Shown here in pieces: positions 7,813-17,201 of a stretch of DNA of 64,000 nucleotides; the stretch's first letter is position 1, and the number at the start of each line of letters is the position of its first letter. The stretch comes from Novosphingobium lentum NBRC 107847 (lineage in GTDB: Bacteria; Pseudomonadota; Alphaproteobacteria; Sphingomonadales; Sphingomonadaceae). The notes under the pieces were generated by a model. The model ran no database searches. It was given only the letters and a program-made list of their open reading frames with translations, and had not been told where the DNA came from. The translations under genes and the position numbers were made by a program. The stretch spans positions 1-64,000 of the forward strand of contig NZ_BCTW01000008.1 in NCBI RefSeq assembly GCF_001590965.1, read 5' to 3'.

Positions 7813-8427
7813 ATGACCTTGCCGTTCCGCGCGCCGCGCCGCTTCGCCCTTGTGCTCCCGCTGATCGCGGTGCTCCCGCTGATCGCGGTGGCGGTCCCGC
7901 TGGCGCAGGCGGCGGTGCACAAGGCGGCTCCCAAAGCGGCACCGGCCTCGACCCCCGCCGCCGCCATCGCGAAGATCCTGCCGGTGCCGTTGCAGCCGGT
8001 CGTGCCGCCGACGTTGCGCGCGTGCACGGGCAAGACCGCGTCGGGGCTGGGCTTTACCCAGCTGCGCGCCGGGGCCGGGGCCAAACCGGCGGCGAGCGAT
8101 TATGTGCTGGTCAGCTATATCGGCTTCCTGGCCGCCAGCGGCGCGGTGTTCGACCAGAACGCCTCGACCCCGTTCCCCGCCAACGGCGTGATCCCCGGCT
8201 TTTCCGAAGGGCTGCAGATGATGCCCAAGGGCAGCGTCTATCGCTTCTGCATCCCCAGCAAGCTGGGCTATGGCGCGGCGGGCACCGGGCCGATCCCGGC
8301 CAACGCCGATCTGGTGTTCCAGGTCGAACTGCTCGACTTGCGCTCGGCCGCCGACGTCGAGGCGATGCGCAAGGCGCAGGACAACCACCCCGACGCGCCG
8401 GTGAAGAACGAGCCGGCCAAGCCTTGA
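7813..8427 (+). CDS. FKBP-type peptidyl-prolyl cis-trans isomerase (exported)
   Basis: A 204-aa exported PPIase. It has an N-terminal signal segment with a small internal duplication (LPLIAV twice, from a repeated ctgatcgcggtg) ending AQA, an Ala/Pro linker, and an FKBP domain from about residue 75. Family landmarks are YVLVSYIGFLAASGAVFDQN, VIPGFSEGLQMMPKGS, FCIPSKLGYGAAG and the closing LVFQVELLDL. It probably assists folding of envelope proteins. Repeat A1 follows directly. Confidence 0.9.
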   Translation: MTLPFRAPRRFALVLPLIAVLPLIAVAVPLAQAAVHKAAPKAAPASTPAAAIAKILPVPLQPVVPPTLRACTGKTASGLGFTQLRAGAGAKPAASDYVLVSYIGFLAASGAVFDQNASTPFPANGVIPGFSEGLQMMPKGSVYRFCIPSKLGYGAAGTGPIPANADLVFQVELLDLRSAADVEAMRKAQDNHPDAPVKNEPAKP

Positions 8428-8434
8428 GGTTACA

Positions 8435-8514
8435 CGTCGTCCCGGACCCGATCCGGGACCGCCGGCGTTCCTGTGCCTGACCGCCAGCGGTCCCGGGTCG
8501 AGCCCGGGACGACG
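8435..8514. repeat. Palindromic repeat, family A, copy 1
   Basis: The arms cgtcgtcccggacccgatcc and gggtcgagcccgggacgacg flank a centre that includes gccagcggtcc, forming a long hairpin. The same sequence recurs at 19390, 23055 and, as a half copy, 25301. It lies between the FKBP and M16 genes and may act as terminator or RNA-stability element. Confidence 0.75.
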
Positions 8515-8606
8515 CGCGGACCAGCCCGCGCTGTCATCGACTTGCGCAAAAAAACGCAGGTTCTATTCACTGGTCCTTCAGCCATCCGCTTCCTATACCC
8601 GTCACC

Positions 8607-11552
8607 ATGAAGCCGATGTCTCGCGCCGCCCGGCGCCTTCTTTGCGCCCTGCCGCCGCTCGTGCTGGCAACGCTCCCCGTCCTCGCCAGCCAGGCTGCCG
8701 CCCGCACCGCGGCCCACATTGCGGCGGTCCCCGCGGTCCACAGCCCGCGCGCGGCCAGCGCCAAGGGCGGCCCGTGGCTCTATCGCGGCAGCGACGTGCC
8801 GCAGGACAAGGAATGGACGTTCGGCGAACTGCCCAATGGCTTGCGCTATGCCGTGCGCCACAACGGGGTGCCGCCGGGGCAGGTTTCGGTGCGCGTGCTG
8901 GTCGATGCCGGATCGCTCTACGAGACCGAGCCCGAGCGCGGCTTTGCCCACCTGATCGAGCACTTGTCGTTCCGCGAATCGAAGTACCTCAAGGAAGGGC
9001 AGGCGATCCCCACCTGGCAGCGGCTGGGCGCCACGTTCGGCAGCGACACCAACGCCGAAACCAGCGGCACGCAGACGGTCTACAAGCTCGACCTGCCCAA
9101 CGCGACGCCGCCCGCGCTCGACGAAACGTTCATGCTGCTGTCGGGGATGATCGCCGCGCCGATCTTCACGCCCCACGGGGTGAAAACCGAAGTGCCGATC
9201 GTGCTCGCCGAAATGCGCGAGCGCGGCGGGCCGCAGACGCGCGCGCTCGACGCCACGCGCTCGGTGTTCTTCGCCGGGCAGCCGTTCGCCACGCGTTCAC
9301 CCATCGGCACCATCGAAACGCTCGAGGCGGCGACCGACGGCACCGTCCGCGCGTTCCATGACAAGTGGTATCGCCCTGACAACACCGTGATCGTCGTCGC
9401 CGGCGATACCGATCAGGCCGCGATGATCGCCGAGATCACCAAGTGGTTCGGCGACTGGAAGACCGGCGGCAAGAAGCCCGAACAGCCCAGCTTCGGCGTG
9501 CCCATGGCCCCCACCGGATCGGCCGAGCCGAGCCCTGCCGGACAGGTGCCGGTGGGCGAAACCCGCGTGCTGGTCGAACCGCAGCTGCCGCGCATCTTCA
9601 ACTTCGGCGTCGTGCGCCCGTGGCACAAGAAGAACGACACGATCGTCTACAACCAGGGCCTGATGGTCGATCGGCTGGCGCTGGCGCTGATCAACCGGCG
9701 GCTGGAAGCGCGCGCCCGCGCCGGGGGCAGCTTCCTGCTCGCGGGCGTGGAGCAGCAGGACGTGAGCCGCACCGCCAACACCACCACCGTCACCGTCACG
9801 CCGTTGGGCGAGGACTGGAAGGCGGCGGTCCACGACGTGCGCGGGGTGATCTCCGACGCGCTCGCCACCCCGCCCAGCGAGGAGGAAATCGCGCGCGAGG
9901 TGTCCGAATTCGACGTGGCGTTCAAGGTGCCGGTCGAAACGCAGGAAACGCTCGCCGGATCGAAAGTGGCCGATGACATCGTCAACGCGGTCGATATCCG
10001 CGAGACGGTCGCCTCGCCCGAAGTGGTCTATGACATCTTCAGGAAGTCGATCCCGCTGTTCACCCCGCAGGCGGTGCTGGAGCACACCCGCGCGCTGTTC
10101 CAGGGCACGGTCGAGCGCGCTCTGTACGTCACGCCCAAGGCGGGCGAGGCCGATGCCGCCGCGATGCGCGCCGCGCTGACCGCGCCGGTCGATGCCGCAT
10201 CGGGCAGCCGCCTCGCCGCCAGCACGATCAAGTTTTCCGACCTGCCGCCGATCGGCACGCCCGGTACCGTGGTGGCCGACAAGCCGGTCGGCCTGCTCGG
10301 CATCGAACAGGTCGAACTGTCCAACGGCGTGCGCGCGATGCTGTGGTCCAACGATGCCGAACCGGGGCGGATCATCATCAAGGTGCGCTTCGGCGGTGGC
10401 CGCGCCGTGGTCGATCCCCGGGACGCGGTGTACCTGCCGCTGGGCGACGCGGCGCTGATCGACAGCGGCATCGGCACGCTGGGCCGCGAACAGCTCGACC
10501 GGCTGTCCACCGGGCGCAAGCTGACGCTGGACCTGGGCGTCGATGACAACAACTTCGCGATTTCGGCCGATACCCGCCCTGCCGACATGGTCGACCAGCT
10601 GTATCTGATCGCCGCCAAGCTGGCGATGCCGCGCTGGGATCCCAACCCGCTGCTGCGCGCCAAGGCCGCCGCGAAACTGCAGTACCAGACCTACGGCGCC
10701 TCGCCGCAGACGGTGCTCGACCGCGATCTCGGCTGGCTGCTCAAGAACGCCGATCCGCGCTATGCCACGCCCAACCCGGCCGAGCTCGACAAGGCGACGC
10801 CCGAAGGCTTCCGCCGGGTGTGGGAACCGCTGCTGAAACAGGGCCCGATCGAGGTCGACATGTTCGGCAACTTCGATCGCGCCACTGCGATCACCGCACT
10901 GCAGAACACCTTCGGCGCACTGCCGCCGCGCACCCCGCTGCCGCTCTCGACGCTCGCGCCCACGATCCCGGCGCACAACACCGATCCGCTGGTGCTGACC
11001 CACAGCGGCGATCCGAACACCGCGGCGGCGGTCATCGCCTGGCCCACCGGCGGCGGCCGCGCGGGCGTGCACGAGGCGCGCCAGCTCGAACTGCTGGCGC
11101 AGATCATCAACATCCGCCTGTTCGATGAAATGCGCGAGAAGATCGGCGCCAGCTATGCCCCGCAGGTCAGCAGCACCTGGCCGCTCGACCTGCCGAGCGG
11201 CGGCTTCATCGCCGCCACGGTGCAGCTGCGCCCCGGCGACATGCCCGCGTTCTTCGCCGCCGCCACCAAGATCGCGGGAGACCTTCAGGCCACCCCGCCG
11301 ACCGCCGACGAAATCGCGCGCGTGACCGAACCGATGAAGCAGTTGATCACCCGCGCCAGCACCGGCAACGGCTTCTACCTCTATCAGCTGGAAGGCGCGG
11401 CCTACGAACCCGACAAGCTGACCGACATCCGCTCGATCCTCAACGACTACAGCCAGACCACGCCCGAACGCATGCAGGCCATGGCGCTGCGCTATCTGAA
11501 GACGGACAAAAGCTGGAAACTGGAAGTGCTGCCCGAGGGGAAGGCGAAGTAG
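8607..11552 (+). CDS. M16-family zinc metalloprotease (two-domain, periplasmic)
   Basis: A 981-aa pitrilysin/insulinase-family protein with a signal peptide (LVLATLPVLASQAAA). The first M16 half carries the inverted zinc motif HLIEH at residues 115-119. The second half, from about residue 560 (VELSNGVRAMLWSND), lacks an HxxEH and is the usual non-catalytic partner domain. Total length fits the long bacterial M16 proteins made of two catalytic-like and two C-terminal domains. Likely role: degradation of peptides in the periplasm. It is a single gene, with repeat DNA on both sides. Confidence 0.93.
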   Translation: MKPMSRAARRLLCALPPLVLATLPVLASQAAARTAAHIAAVPAVHSPRAASAKGGPWLYRGSDVPQDKEWTFGELPNGLRYAVRHNGVPPGQVSVRVLVDAGSLYETEPERGFAHLIEHLSFRESKYLKEGQAIPTWQRLGATFGSDTNAETSGTQTVYKLDLPNATPPALDETFMLLSGMIAAPIFTPHGVKTEVPIVLAEMRERGGPQTRALDATRSVFFAGQPFATRSPIGTIETLEAATDGTVRAFHDKWYRPDNTVIVVAGDTDQAAMIAEITKWFGDWKTGGKKPEQPSFGVPMAPTGSAEPSPAGQVPVGETRVLVEPQLPRIFNFGVVRPWHKKNDTIVYNQGLMVDRLALALINRRLEARARAGGSFLLAGVEQQDVSRTANTTTVTVTPLGEDWKAAVHDVRGVISDALATPPSEEEIAREVSEFDVAFKVPVETQETLAGSKVADDIVNAVDIRETVASPEVVYDIFRKSIPLFTPQAVLEHTRALFQGTVERALYVTPKAGEADAAAMRAALTAPVDAASGSRLAASTIKFSDLPPIGTPGTVVADKPVGLLGIEQVELSNGVRAMLWSNDAEPGRIIIKVRFGGGRAVVDPRDAVYLPLGDAALIDSGIGTLGREQLDRLSTGRKLTLDLGVDDNNFAISADTRPADMVDQLYLIAAKLAMPRWDPNPLLRAKAAAKLQYQTYGASPQTVLDRDLGWLLKNADPRYATPNPAELDKATPEGFRRVWEPLLKQGPIEVDMFGNFDRATAITALQNTFGALPPRTPLPLSTLAPTIPAHNTDPLVLTHSGDPNTAAAVIAWPTGGGRAGVHEARQLELLAQIINIRLFDEMREKIGASYAPQVSSTWPLDLPSGGFIAATVQLRPGDMPAFFAAATKIAGDLQATPPTADEIARVTEPMKQLITRASTGNGFYLYQLEGAAYEPDKLTDIRSILNDYSQTTPERMQAMALRYLKTDKSWKLEVLPEGKAK

Positions 11553-11580
11553 GGCACGTCGCTGGATTGGTGGATCGGAT

Positions 11581-11605
11581 GGGGACACGCAGATACCGTG
11601 TCCCC
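11581..11605 (+). terminator. Hairpin downstream of the M16 protease gene
   Basis: A perfect 9-bp stem (ggggacacg / cgtgtcccc) with a 7-nt loop begins 28 bp after the stop codon. It lacks a clear T-tract, so it may terminate only weakly or protect the mRNA 3' end. Confidence 0.4.
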
Positions 11606-11663
11606 GTAGGTTGACAATGAAGGTCGGCTCCCGCCGATGCACAGCCTCGCGCCCATACCCCGT

Positions 11664-11820
11664 CCGTCCTGAGCCCGTCGAAGGACTGCTTTTTGTTGTC
11701 CGACAGGCAAGCAGCGACGGACGGCCCTTCAACAAGCTCAGGACGAACGGGATGGGGGGAGCGGGAGTGGAGCAAGGATGGCCCCCATCCAGCCCCGCTC
11801 ATCCTGAGCCTGTCGAAGGA
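11664..11820. repeat. Dispersed repeat cluster, family B
   Basis: Three related cores occur in alternating orientation: cgtcctgagcccgtcgaagg (11665 onward), cttcaacaagctcaggacga (11727 onward) and catcctgagcctgtcgaagg (to about 11819). This is the main content of the 478-bp gap between the M16 and TPR genes. A separate 8-bp inverted repeat (aaattgcc / ggcaattt) lies at 11874-11897. No gene is visible here. Confidence 0.65.
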
Positions 11821-12030
11821 TGCACGCCAACGCATCGATGTGCTTCAAGTTAAGCGGTCAGGCGGCGGAGCCAAAATTGCCGGGGTTTTGGCAATTTAGT
11901 GTATTGTCACCGTAACCCGTCATCGTAATCCAAGGCCGGATCGCCCGTGCAGCTTAGCATAATGATGTTGCCAGCTTTTGTGAAATACTGAACATTTGAA
12001 GCTGGGATTGAATTGCTAAGGAGGAGCCTG

Positions 12031-14001
12031 GTGCGGCTGTTCGGTAGGGGTGGCGCAGCGGTGATGGCGTTGCTTGTCGCGGTGCCCGCCAGTGCCGCGA
12101 CCGATCTGCGCTGCATCACCGTTAGCGACGTGGTGATACTCGCCGGGTCGGAGGCGATGGCGAACAAGCGCCTGTGCAAGTCGCCCGGTTCTGCACGGTA
12201 CGATGTGGTTGAGGTGGCAGCGGCAGTCTATGGCGCAGCGACGACACAAGCGGCCTTCGAAAAATTCGCTAACCCTGACCTGCTGACGCAGCGTGAGAAT
12301 ATCGATACGTTGCGCGCGCAGATGCTTGCGGGCCGGGGCGAAGCCGAAGCATCGCAGCTGACGCTGTTGCTTGCACAGCAGAAATTCGTCACAGATCTGG
12401 CAGCGAAAGACCGAGCGTATGCCGGGGCAATTGCGCAGTTTCGTAACTCGGTGGTCGATATTGCTGGCACGCCCGAAGGGCTGGCAGCGCTAGCGCAGTA
12501 TAACGCTGGCGATGAAGCGGGAGCGCTGGACATTCTCGATCGGCTGCGCGCTGCCAATGACTTGGCCCGCAAGATGCAATCAAATCTGGCCAGTGCGGTG
12601 GAAGGTCGCCGAATTGCTGGTTTGGCGCTCGATGCGCAGCGCAAAGGGAAAGTTGCGACCGCTGCTGTTATCGCGCGCTACGAAGACGTTACCCGCGTTG
12701 ATCCGGGCTTGTTCGATGATTGGGAGGCACTCTTCTCGCTTTACGTTGCTGCGGGCAGGCTTCCCGAGGCCGCTCGCGCAAACGAGAATGAGCGCAAGCT
12801 GGCGCGAAGCGACCGCGACAGGAGTGTCGCCCTCAGTGATCGCGGCGCCATTCTGCGAATACGACGCGATCTTAACTCTGCGGCCGAGGCCTATAGTGAG
12901 AGTTTGGCCATTCGGCGCAAGCTCGCCGTTGTCAGCCCGGGCGACTTCGCTGCGCAACGTGATTTGTGGGTTGGCGTCCAAAATATTGGCTTTGGGTATT
13001 TGATCAATGACGACCTTGGCGGTTCGCAAAAGGCTTTTGATGAAAGTCTTGCCATCGCCCGCAAGCTCGCCGCCGCCGATCCCGGCAATGCTAAGGCGGA
13101 GAGTGCTGTCGTATGGAGTCTGTTGTCGACCGGCCAAGTGCGGATCGAGCAAAACGATCTCGCCGGAGCGGACAACGCTTATGCTGAGAGCCTCGCCATT
13201 GCGCGCAAGCTCGCCGCCGCTGATCCCGGCAACCTAAATCTACAGACCGATCTTCTGATCGGCCTTGAACTCGTCGGTCACTTGCGGATCAAGCAAAACG
13301 ACCTCATCGGAGCGGACAAGTCATATGGTGAAGAACTGGCTATTGCCCGCAAGCTTGCCGCTGCCGATTCCGGGAGCGCGGCGGCGGAGAGTGATGTCTT
13401 CTGGAGCCTCGCGTTCATCGGCGACGTGCGGATCAAGCAAGGCGATCTCATCGGAGCGGACAAAGCTTATGGTGAGAGCCTCGCCATCGCCCGCAAGCTC
13501 GCTGCCGATCCGGATGATCTCGAAGCGCAGGCCCAGTTGGCCGAAATCCTGGAAAGAGTCGGCGATGTGCGGATCAAGCAAAACGATCTCGCTGGAGCGG
13601 GCGTGGCATATGGTGAAGAACTGGCCATCGCCCGCCTGTGCAACTGTGGTCTGGCAGGTAGCCTCGAAAAGATTGGCGATTTGCGGATGGTGCAGCATGA
13701 TGTTGAAGCGGCAAGCAAGGCTTATGGCGAAAGCCTGACCATCCGCCGCAAGGTGGCCACCCAGCATCCTGACAATGCTGAAGTGCAATACGAACTTGCC
13801 ATTTCGCTCGCAAAGCTAGCGCAGATAGCAAACTCGGGTATTCATTGGCGCGATGTCGTGGCGCAATGGGAGGCAATGGCGGTGAAGGGTTTTCTTGGTC
13901 CAGCCGACCGATCCGGTCTGGAATCGGCACGAGAGAAGGCCGCGATCGAGACCACGCGATTGGCTAGGCCAACAAGCAAAAACGATCGTTCGAAACAATA
14001 A
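12031..14001 (+). CDS. Exported tetratricopeptide-repeat protein
   Basis: A 656-aa protein with a signal peptide (VMALLVAVPASA). The frame opens earlier at a TTG, but an AAGGAGGAG Shine-Dalgarno six bases before the GTG at 12031 fixes that start. The N-terminal 250 residues are helical. From about residue 285 come six to seven TPR-like units of about 50 residues sharing DVRIKQNDLIGADKAYGESL and AIARKLAAADPGN. The underlying DNA is also nearly repeated, indicating recent duplication. One unit is short and contains CNCG. GC is clearly below that of neighbours. TPRs mediate protein contacts; the partner is unknown. Confidence 0.75.
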   Translation: MRLFGRGGAAVMALLVAVPASAATDLRCITVSDVVILAGSEAMANKRLCKSPGSARYDVVEVAAAVYGAATTQAAFEKFANPDLLTQRENIDTLRAQMLAGRGEAEASQLTLLLAQQKFVTDLAAKDRAYAGAIAQFRNSVVDIAGTPEGLAALAQYNAGDEAGALDILDRLRAANDLARKMQSNLASAVEGRRIAGLALDAQRKGKVATAAVIARYEDVTRVDPGLFDDWEALFSLYVAAGRLPEAARANENERKLARSDRDRSVALSDRGAILRIRRDLNSAAEAYSESLAIRRKLAVVSPGDFAAQRDLWVGVQNIGFGYLINDDLGGSQKAFDESLAIARKLAAADPGNAKAESAVVWSLLSTGQVRIEQNDLAGADNAYAESLAIARKLAAADPGNLNLQTDLLIGLELVGHLRIKQNDLIGADKSYGEELAIARKLAAADSGSAAAESDVFWSLAFIGDVRIKQGDLIGADKAYGESLAIARKLAADPDDLEAQAQLAEILERVGDVRIKQNDLAGAGVAYGEELAIARLCNCGLAGSLEKIGDLRMVQHDVEAASKAYGESLTIRRKVATQHPDNAEVQYELAISLAKLAQIANSGIHWRDVVAQWEAMAVKGFLGPADRSGLESAREKAAIETTRLARPTSKNDRSKQ

Positions 14002-14148
14002 TCCGACTGTGGCGTCGAATTGATATGCTGGAAATACGGCGACATGTCCTTTTTTGGAGGTCCCCGCATTGCTCGTATAGTACGGGGTTTATAAGGCGGA
14101 TGAATTTATTGCACTGTTACTGTGGCTCTCAGTGATCCCGTAGCCATT

Positions 14149-14254
14149 CCCCGTCGCTACTGCGCAGGCAGGAGCCGATCGGGTCCCTCGTTGATGCGCG
14201 GCAGGTGACAAACGGCGAGGGCGGTTAGGCTCCTGCCTGCGCAGGAGCGACGGG
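14149..14254. repeat. Palindromic repeat, family D, copy 1
   Basis: The arms ccccgtcgctactgcgcagg and gcaggagcgacggg, with ggcaggagcc/ggctcctgcc inside, form a long hairpin in the gap before the DAHP synthase gene. A related sequence lies inside egtB (41748-41826). Confidence 0.6.
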
Positions 14255-14569
14255 CGTGGTTGCCGCGCAATCCTCCACCCCCAAATACCCTTTCCTACAC
14301 ACCCCAAAATCGCGATGACGTCCGCCTTCCCGTCCAAGGCCACCCGCGATGTTCGTTCGATCCTACAACCATCTGAAACGCAACCATATTTCCCGAGTAC
14401 CCACGACTCGCCCCTCGCAACATTCGGGCGTTTATACGGGCAAACATAGAGAAGTTGGCGAAGCTTGGGCCGACGCCTCCGGCCCGGCCGCCGCCGCATC
14501 GTTCGCCTTGTAACCTTTGCATTTGCGCCGCTTGCGGCGTATGCGCGCGCCTCTTGAAAGGAAGCGATC
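14255..14569 (+). other. Leader region of the DAHP synthase gene
   Basis: About 315 bp with no convincing gene. It holds pyrimidine-rich DNA, then a GC-rich stretch (ggcccggccgccgccgc) and a small hairpin, cgccg-cttg-cggcg, at 14526-14539, just before the Shine-Dalgarno. I looked for an aromatic-codon leader peptide and terminator/antiterminator pair and did not find a clear one. Confidence 0.35.
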
Positions 14570-15946
14570 GTGGCGAGCAACTGGACTTCGGATAGCTGGC
14601 GCGGGGCGGAAGCACGGCACTTGCCGGTGTATCCCGATGCGGCGAAACTGGCGGATGTCGAACAGACGCTGTCGAATTATCCGCCGCTGGTGTTCGCCGG
14701 TGAAGCGCGCGCGCTGAAGGACGATCTGGCCCAAGTCGCGGCGGGCAAGGGCTTTCTGCTGCAGGGCGGCGATTGCGCCGAAAGCTTTGCCGAGTTCCAT
14801 CCCAACAACATCCGCGACACCTTCCGCGTGCTGCTGCAGATGGCGGTGGTGCTGACGTTTGCCAGCAAGCAGCCGGTGGTCAAGGTGGGCCGCATGGCAG
14901 GCCAGTTCGCCAAGCCGCGCTCCTCGCCGGTCGAAGTGCAGGACGGGGTCGAGCTGCCAAGCTATCTGGGCGACAACATCAACGGCATGGAGTTCACCCC
15001 CGCGTCGCGGATCCCCGATCCCGAACGGATGGTGAAAGCCTATAGCCAGGCGGCCTCCACGCTGAACCTGCTGCGCGCGTTCGCGGGCGGCGGCTATGCC
15101 AACTTGCGCCAGGTCCACCAGTGGACGCTCGACCATATCGGCCGCAGCCCGTGGGCGGCGAAGTTTTCCGAAATGGCCGACCGCATCGGCGAGGCGCTCG
15201 ATTTCATGGAAGCCTGCGGGGTCGATCCGCGCACCGTGCCGCAGTTGCAGGGCACCAGCTTCTACACCAGCCACGAGGCGCTGCTGCTGCCGTACGAGCA
15301 GGCGATGACACGGCAGGATTCGCTGACCGGCGGGTGGTACGATTGTTCGGCGCACATGCTGTGGATCGGCGATCGCACGCGGTTCGAAGGATCGGCGCAT
15401 GTCGAATACCTGCGCGGCGTGGGCAACCCGATCGGGATGAAGTGCGGGCCGAGCCTCACGCCCGACGCGCTGCTCAAGCTGCTCGATACGCTGAATCCGG
15501 GCCGCGAGGCGGGGCGGATGACGCTGATCAGCCGCTTCGGCGATGACAAGGTGGAAGCCGGTCTGACGCCGCTGGTGCGCGCGGTGAAGCGCGAAGGGCA
15601 CCCGGTGGTGTGGAGCTGCGATCCGATGCACGGCAACGTGATCAAGGCCAACAGCGGCTACAAGACGCGGCCGTTCGACCGCATCCTGGGCGAAGTGAAG
15701 GGCTTTTTCGCGGTGCACCGCGCCGAAGGCACCCATGCCGGCGGCATCCACATCGAGATGACCGGGCAGGACGTGACCGAATGCGTCGGCGGCGCGGTGG
15801 CGATCACGCACGAAGCACTGGCCGATCGCTACCACACGCATTGCGACCCGCGCCTGAATGCGGCACAGTCGATCGAACTGGCGTTCCTGCTGGCCGAAAT
15901 GCTCAATCTCGAGCGGGCGGCCGGCAAGAAATCCGAAGCGGCCTGA
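14570..15946 (+). CDS. 3-deoxy-7-phosphoheptulonate synthase, class II (shikimate pathway)
   Basis: A 458-aa class II (plant/mycobacterial-type) DAHP synthase, which condenses phosphoenolpyruvate and erythrose 4-phosphate as the first step of aromatic amino-acid synthesis. Diagnostic blocks are [12 protein letters not shown] near residue 65, [40 protein letters not shown] and [18 protein letters not shown]. The start is a GTG preceded by AAAGGAAG at good spacing. Single gene; convergent neighbours are absent. The reaction is certain; allosteric behaviour is not visible. Confidence 0.97.
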   Translation: MASNWTSDSWRGAEARHLPVYPDAAKLADVEQTLSNYPPLVFAGEARALKDDLAQVAAGKGFLLQGGDCAESFAEFHPNNIRDTFRVLLQMAVVLTFASKQPVVKVGRMAGQFAKPRSSPVEVQDGVELPSYLGDNINGMEFTPASRIPDPERMVKAYSQAASTLNLLRAFAGGGYANLRQVHQWTLDHIGRSPWAAKFSEMADRIGEALDFMEACGVDPRTVPQLQGTSFYTSHEALLLPYEQAMTRQDSLTGGWYDCSAHMLWIGDRTRFEGSAHVEYLRGVGNPIGMKCGPSLTPDALLKLLDTLNPGREAGRMTLISRFGDDKVEAGLTPLVRAVKREGHPVVWSCDPMHGNVIKANSGYKTRPFDRILGEVKGFFAVHRAEGTHAGGIHIEMTGQDVTECVGGAVAITHEALADRYHTHCDPRLNAAQSIELAFLLAEMLNLERAAGKKSEAA

Positions 15947-16043
15947 GGGGGAGGCCTGTTGCGGTTGGACGGGCAACTGCGGTGATGCGGTTCTGGCGTC
16001 GTCAGACGTTTCAGGGCCATCAAGTGCTTAAAAGGATTGTGGT

Positions 16044-17195
16044 TTGAGCGTTTCGGTAATGACCACGGTTCTGATGCTGTCTGCAGCGCCGCTTGCTCCG
16101 GGTGCGGTTGACGTGGGCGGGGCCGGGATGGCGGATCCTGCGCTGGCGACCCCGCCGGTGGCGCCAGCTGCAGCGGGTTCCGCGGCTGCCGGGCAGGGCA
16201 CATCGCCAGCGGTGCCGCCGGTCGTGTTCGCCCAGCTGCCGGATTTTGCCGACGCCGGGGCGCCGCCACCCGATGCGACGACGCCCGCTGCCGACGCCCC
16301 GCCGGCGGGCGCGGGATCGGGCCAGCCCGACAACGTGATCGTGGTGCAGGCCCGCTCCGCCCCGCCGCCGGGCGATCCGATGCAGGCGGTCAACGCCCAG
16401 TCGTATGCGGTGACGCAGGATGTGGACAAGGCGTTCGTCGCGCCCGCCGCCAACGTCTACAAAAGCGTGCTGCCCAGGCCGGTGCGCAAGGGGCTGCACA
16501 ACTTCCTGCTCAACCTCGACCAGCCGGTGGTGATCATCAGCTACCTGCTGGAACTGAAGCCGGGCAAGGCGGTGGAATCGCTCGCACGGTTCGCGGTCAA
16601 CTCCACGGTGGGCATCGCCGGGGTGATGGACGTGGCCAAGAACCACCCGTTCAACCTGCCCTACCGCCCGAACGACATCGCGGATGTCATGGGCTTTTAC
16701 GGCGTGGGGCCGGGGCCGTTCCTGTTCGTGCCGCTGATCGGGCCGACCAACTTGCGCGATCTGGTCGGGCTCAGCATCGACCGGCTGGTGGTGCCGACGT
16801 TCTTCGGCACGCCGTTCAGCAAGCCGTACTACACGCTGCCTGTCGGCGTGGTTCGTTCGCTCGACTACCGGGTAAACTTCGATGCAGAACTGCAGCGCCA
16901 GCAGGACACGCCCGATCCGTATGCCAGCTCGCGCCAGTACTACCAGGAAATGCGCAAGGTCGAGATCGAGGCGCTGCATGGGCGGGTGTACAAGCCCGTG
17001 CTGTCGCCGGAGAAGGCACGCCATGGCGCAAGCGCCGAGCCTGCGCCGGCAGCGGGCGTGGCGCCGGTGGTGGCGCCGGTGACGCTGAACCTTCCGGCGA
17101 CACCTGCTGCGCCCGCTGCTCCGCCGGTTCCCGCTCCCAACCCTGCGCCCGGCGCGATGCCGGCGACTGTGCCGGTGGTCCCGCCCCGGCGCTGA
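16044..17195 (+). CDS. MlaA/VacJ-family outer-membrane lipid transport protein
   Basis: A 383-aa protein containing an MlaA domain (about residues 120-300): LPRPVRKGLHNFLLNLDQP, ARFAVNSTVGIAGVMDVA, GFYGVGPGPFLFVPLIGP, and the PYYTLPVGVVRSLDYR region. MlaA removes misplaced phospholipids from the outer-membrane outer leaflet. The start is taken as a TTG with AAGGA eight bases upstream; an ATG 15 bp later is possible. Unusually, there is no lipobox cysteine, and both ends carry long Ala/Pro-rich extensions. No mlaBCDEF genes are adjacent. It converges on the next gene with only 6 bp between. Confidence 0.88.
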   Translation: MSVSVMTTVLMLSAAPLAPGAVDVGGAGMADPALATPPVAPAAAGSAAAGQGTSPAVPPVVFAQLPDFADAGAPPPDATTPAADAPPAGAGSGQPDNVIVVQARSAPPPGDPMQAVNAQSYAVTQDVDKAFVAPAANVYKSVLPRPVRKGLHNFLLNLDQPVVIISYLLELKPGKAVESLARFAVNSTVGIAGVMDVAKNHPFNLPYRPNDIADVMGFYGVGPGPFLFVPLIGPTNLRDLVGLSIDRLVVPTFFGTPFSKPYYTLPVGVVRSLDYRVNFDAELQRQQDTPDPYASSRQYYQEMRKVEIEALHGRVYKPVLSPEKARHGASAEPAPAAGVAPVVAPVTLNLPATPAAPAAPPVPAPNPAPGAMPATVPVVPPRR

Positions 17196-17201
17196 GCCGG
17201 T

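Noticed and set aside
9297..11735. Very long open frame (over 800 codons) antisense to the M16 protease gene; similar long antisense frames cover cydA, the YdeP gene, the DAHP synthase gene and miaB.
   Set aside because: They mirror real genes codon for codon, are Arg/His/Gly/Ala-rich and show no domain; high GC makes opposite-strand stops rare.
13035..13735. Regular direct repeats that could be mistaken for a CRISPR array or satellite.
   Set aside because: Units are about 150-160 bp, fully in frame and encode TPR-like helices; there are no constant short repeats with unique spacers.
14255..14569. Aromatic-amino-acid attenuator before the DAHP synthase gene.
   Set aside because: No leader frame rich in Trp/Phe/Tyr codons and no convincing alternative hairpins; only one small 5-bp stem near the ribosome-binding site.
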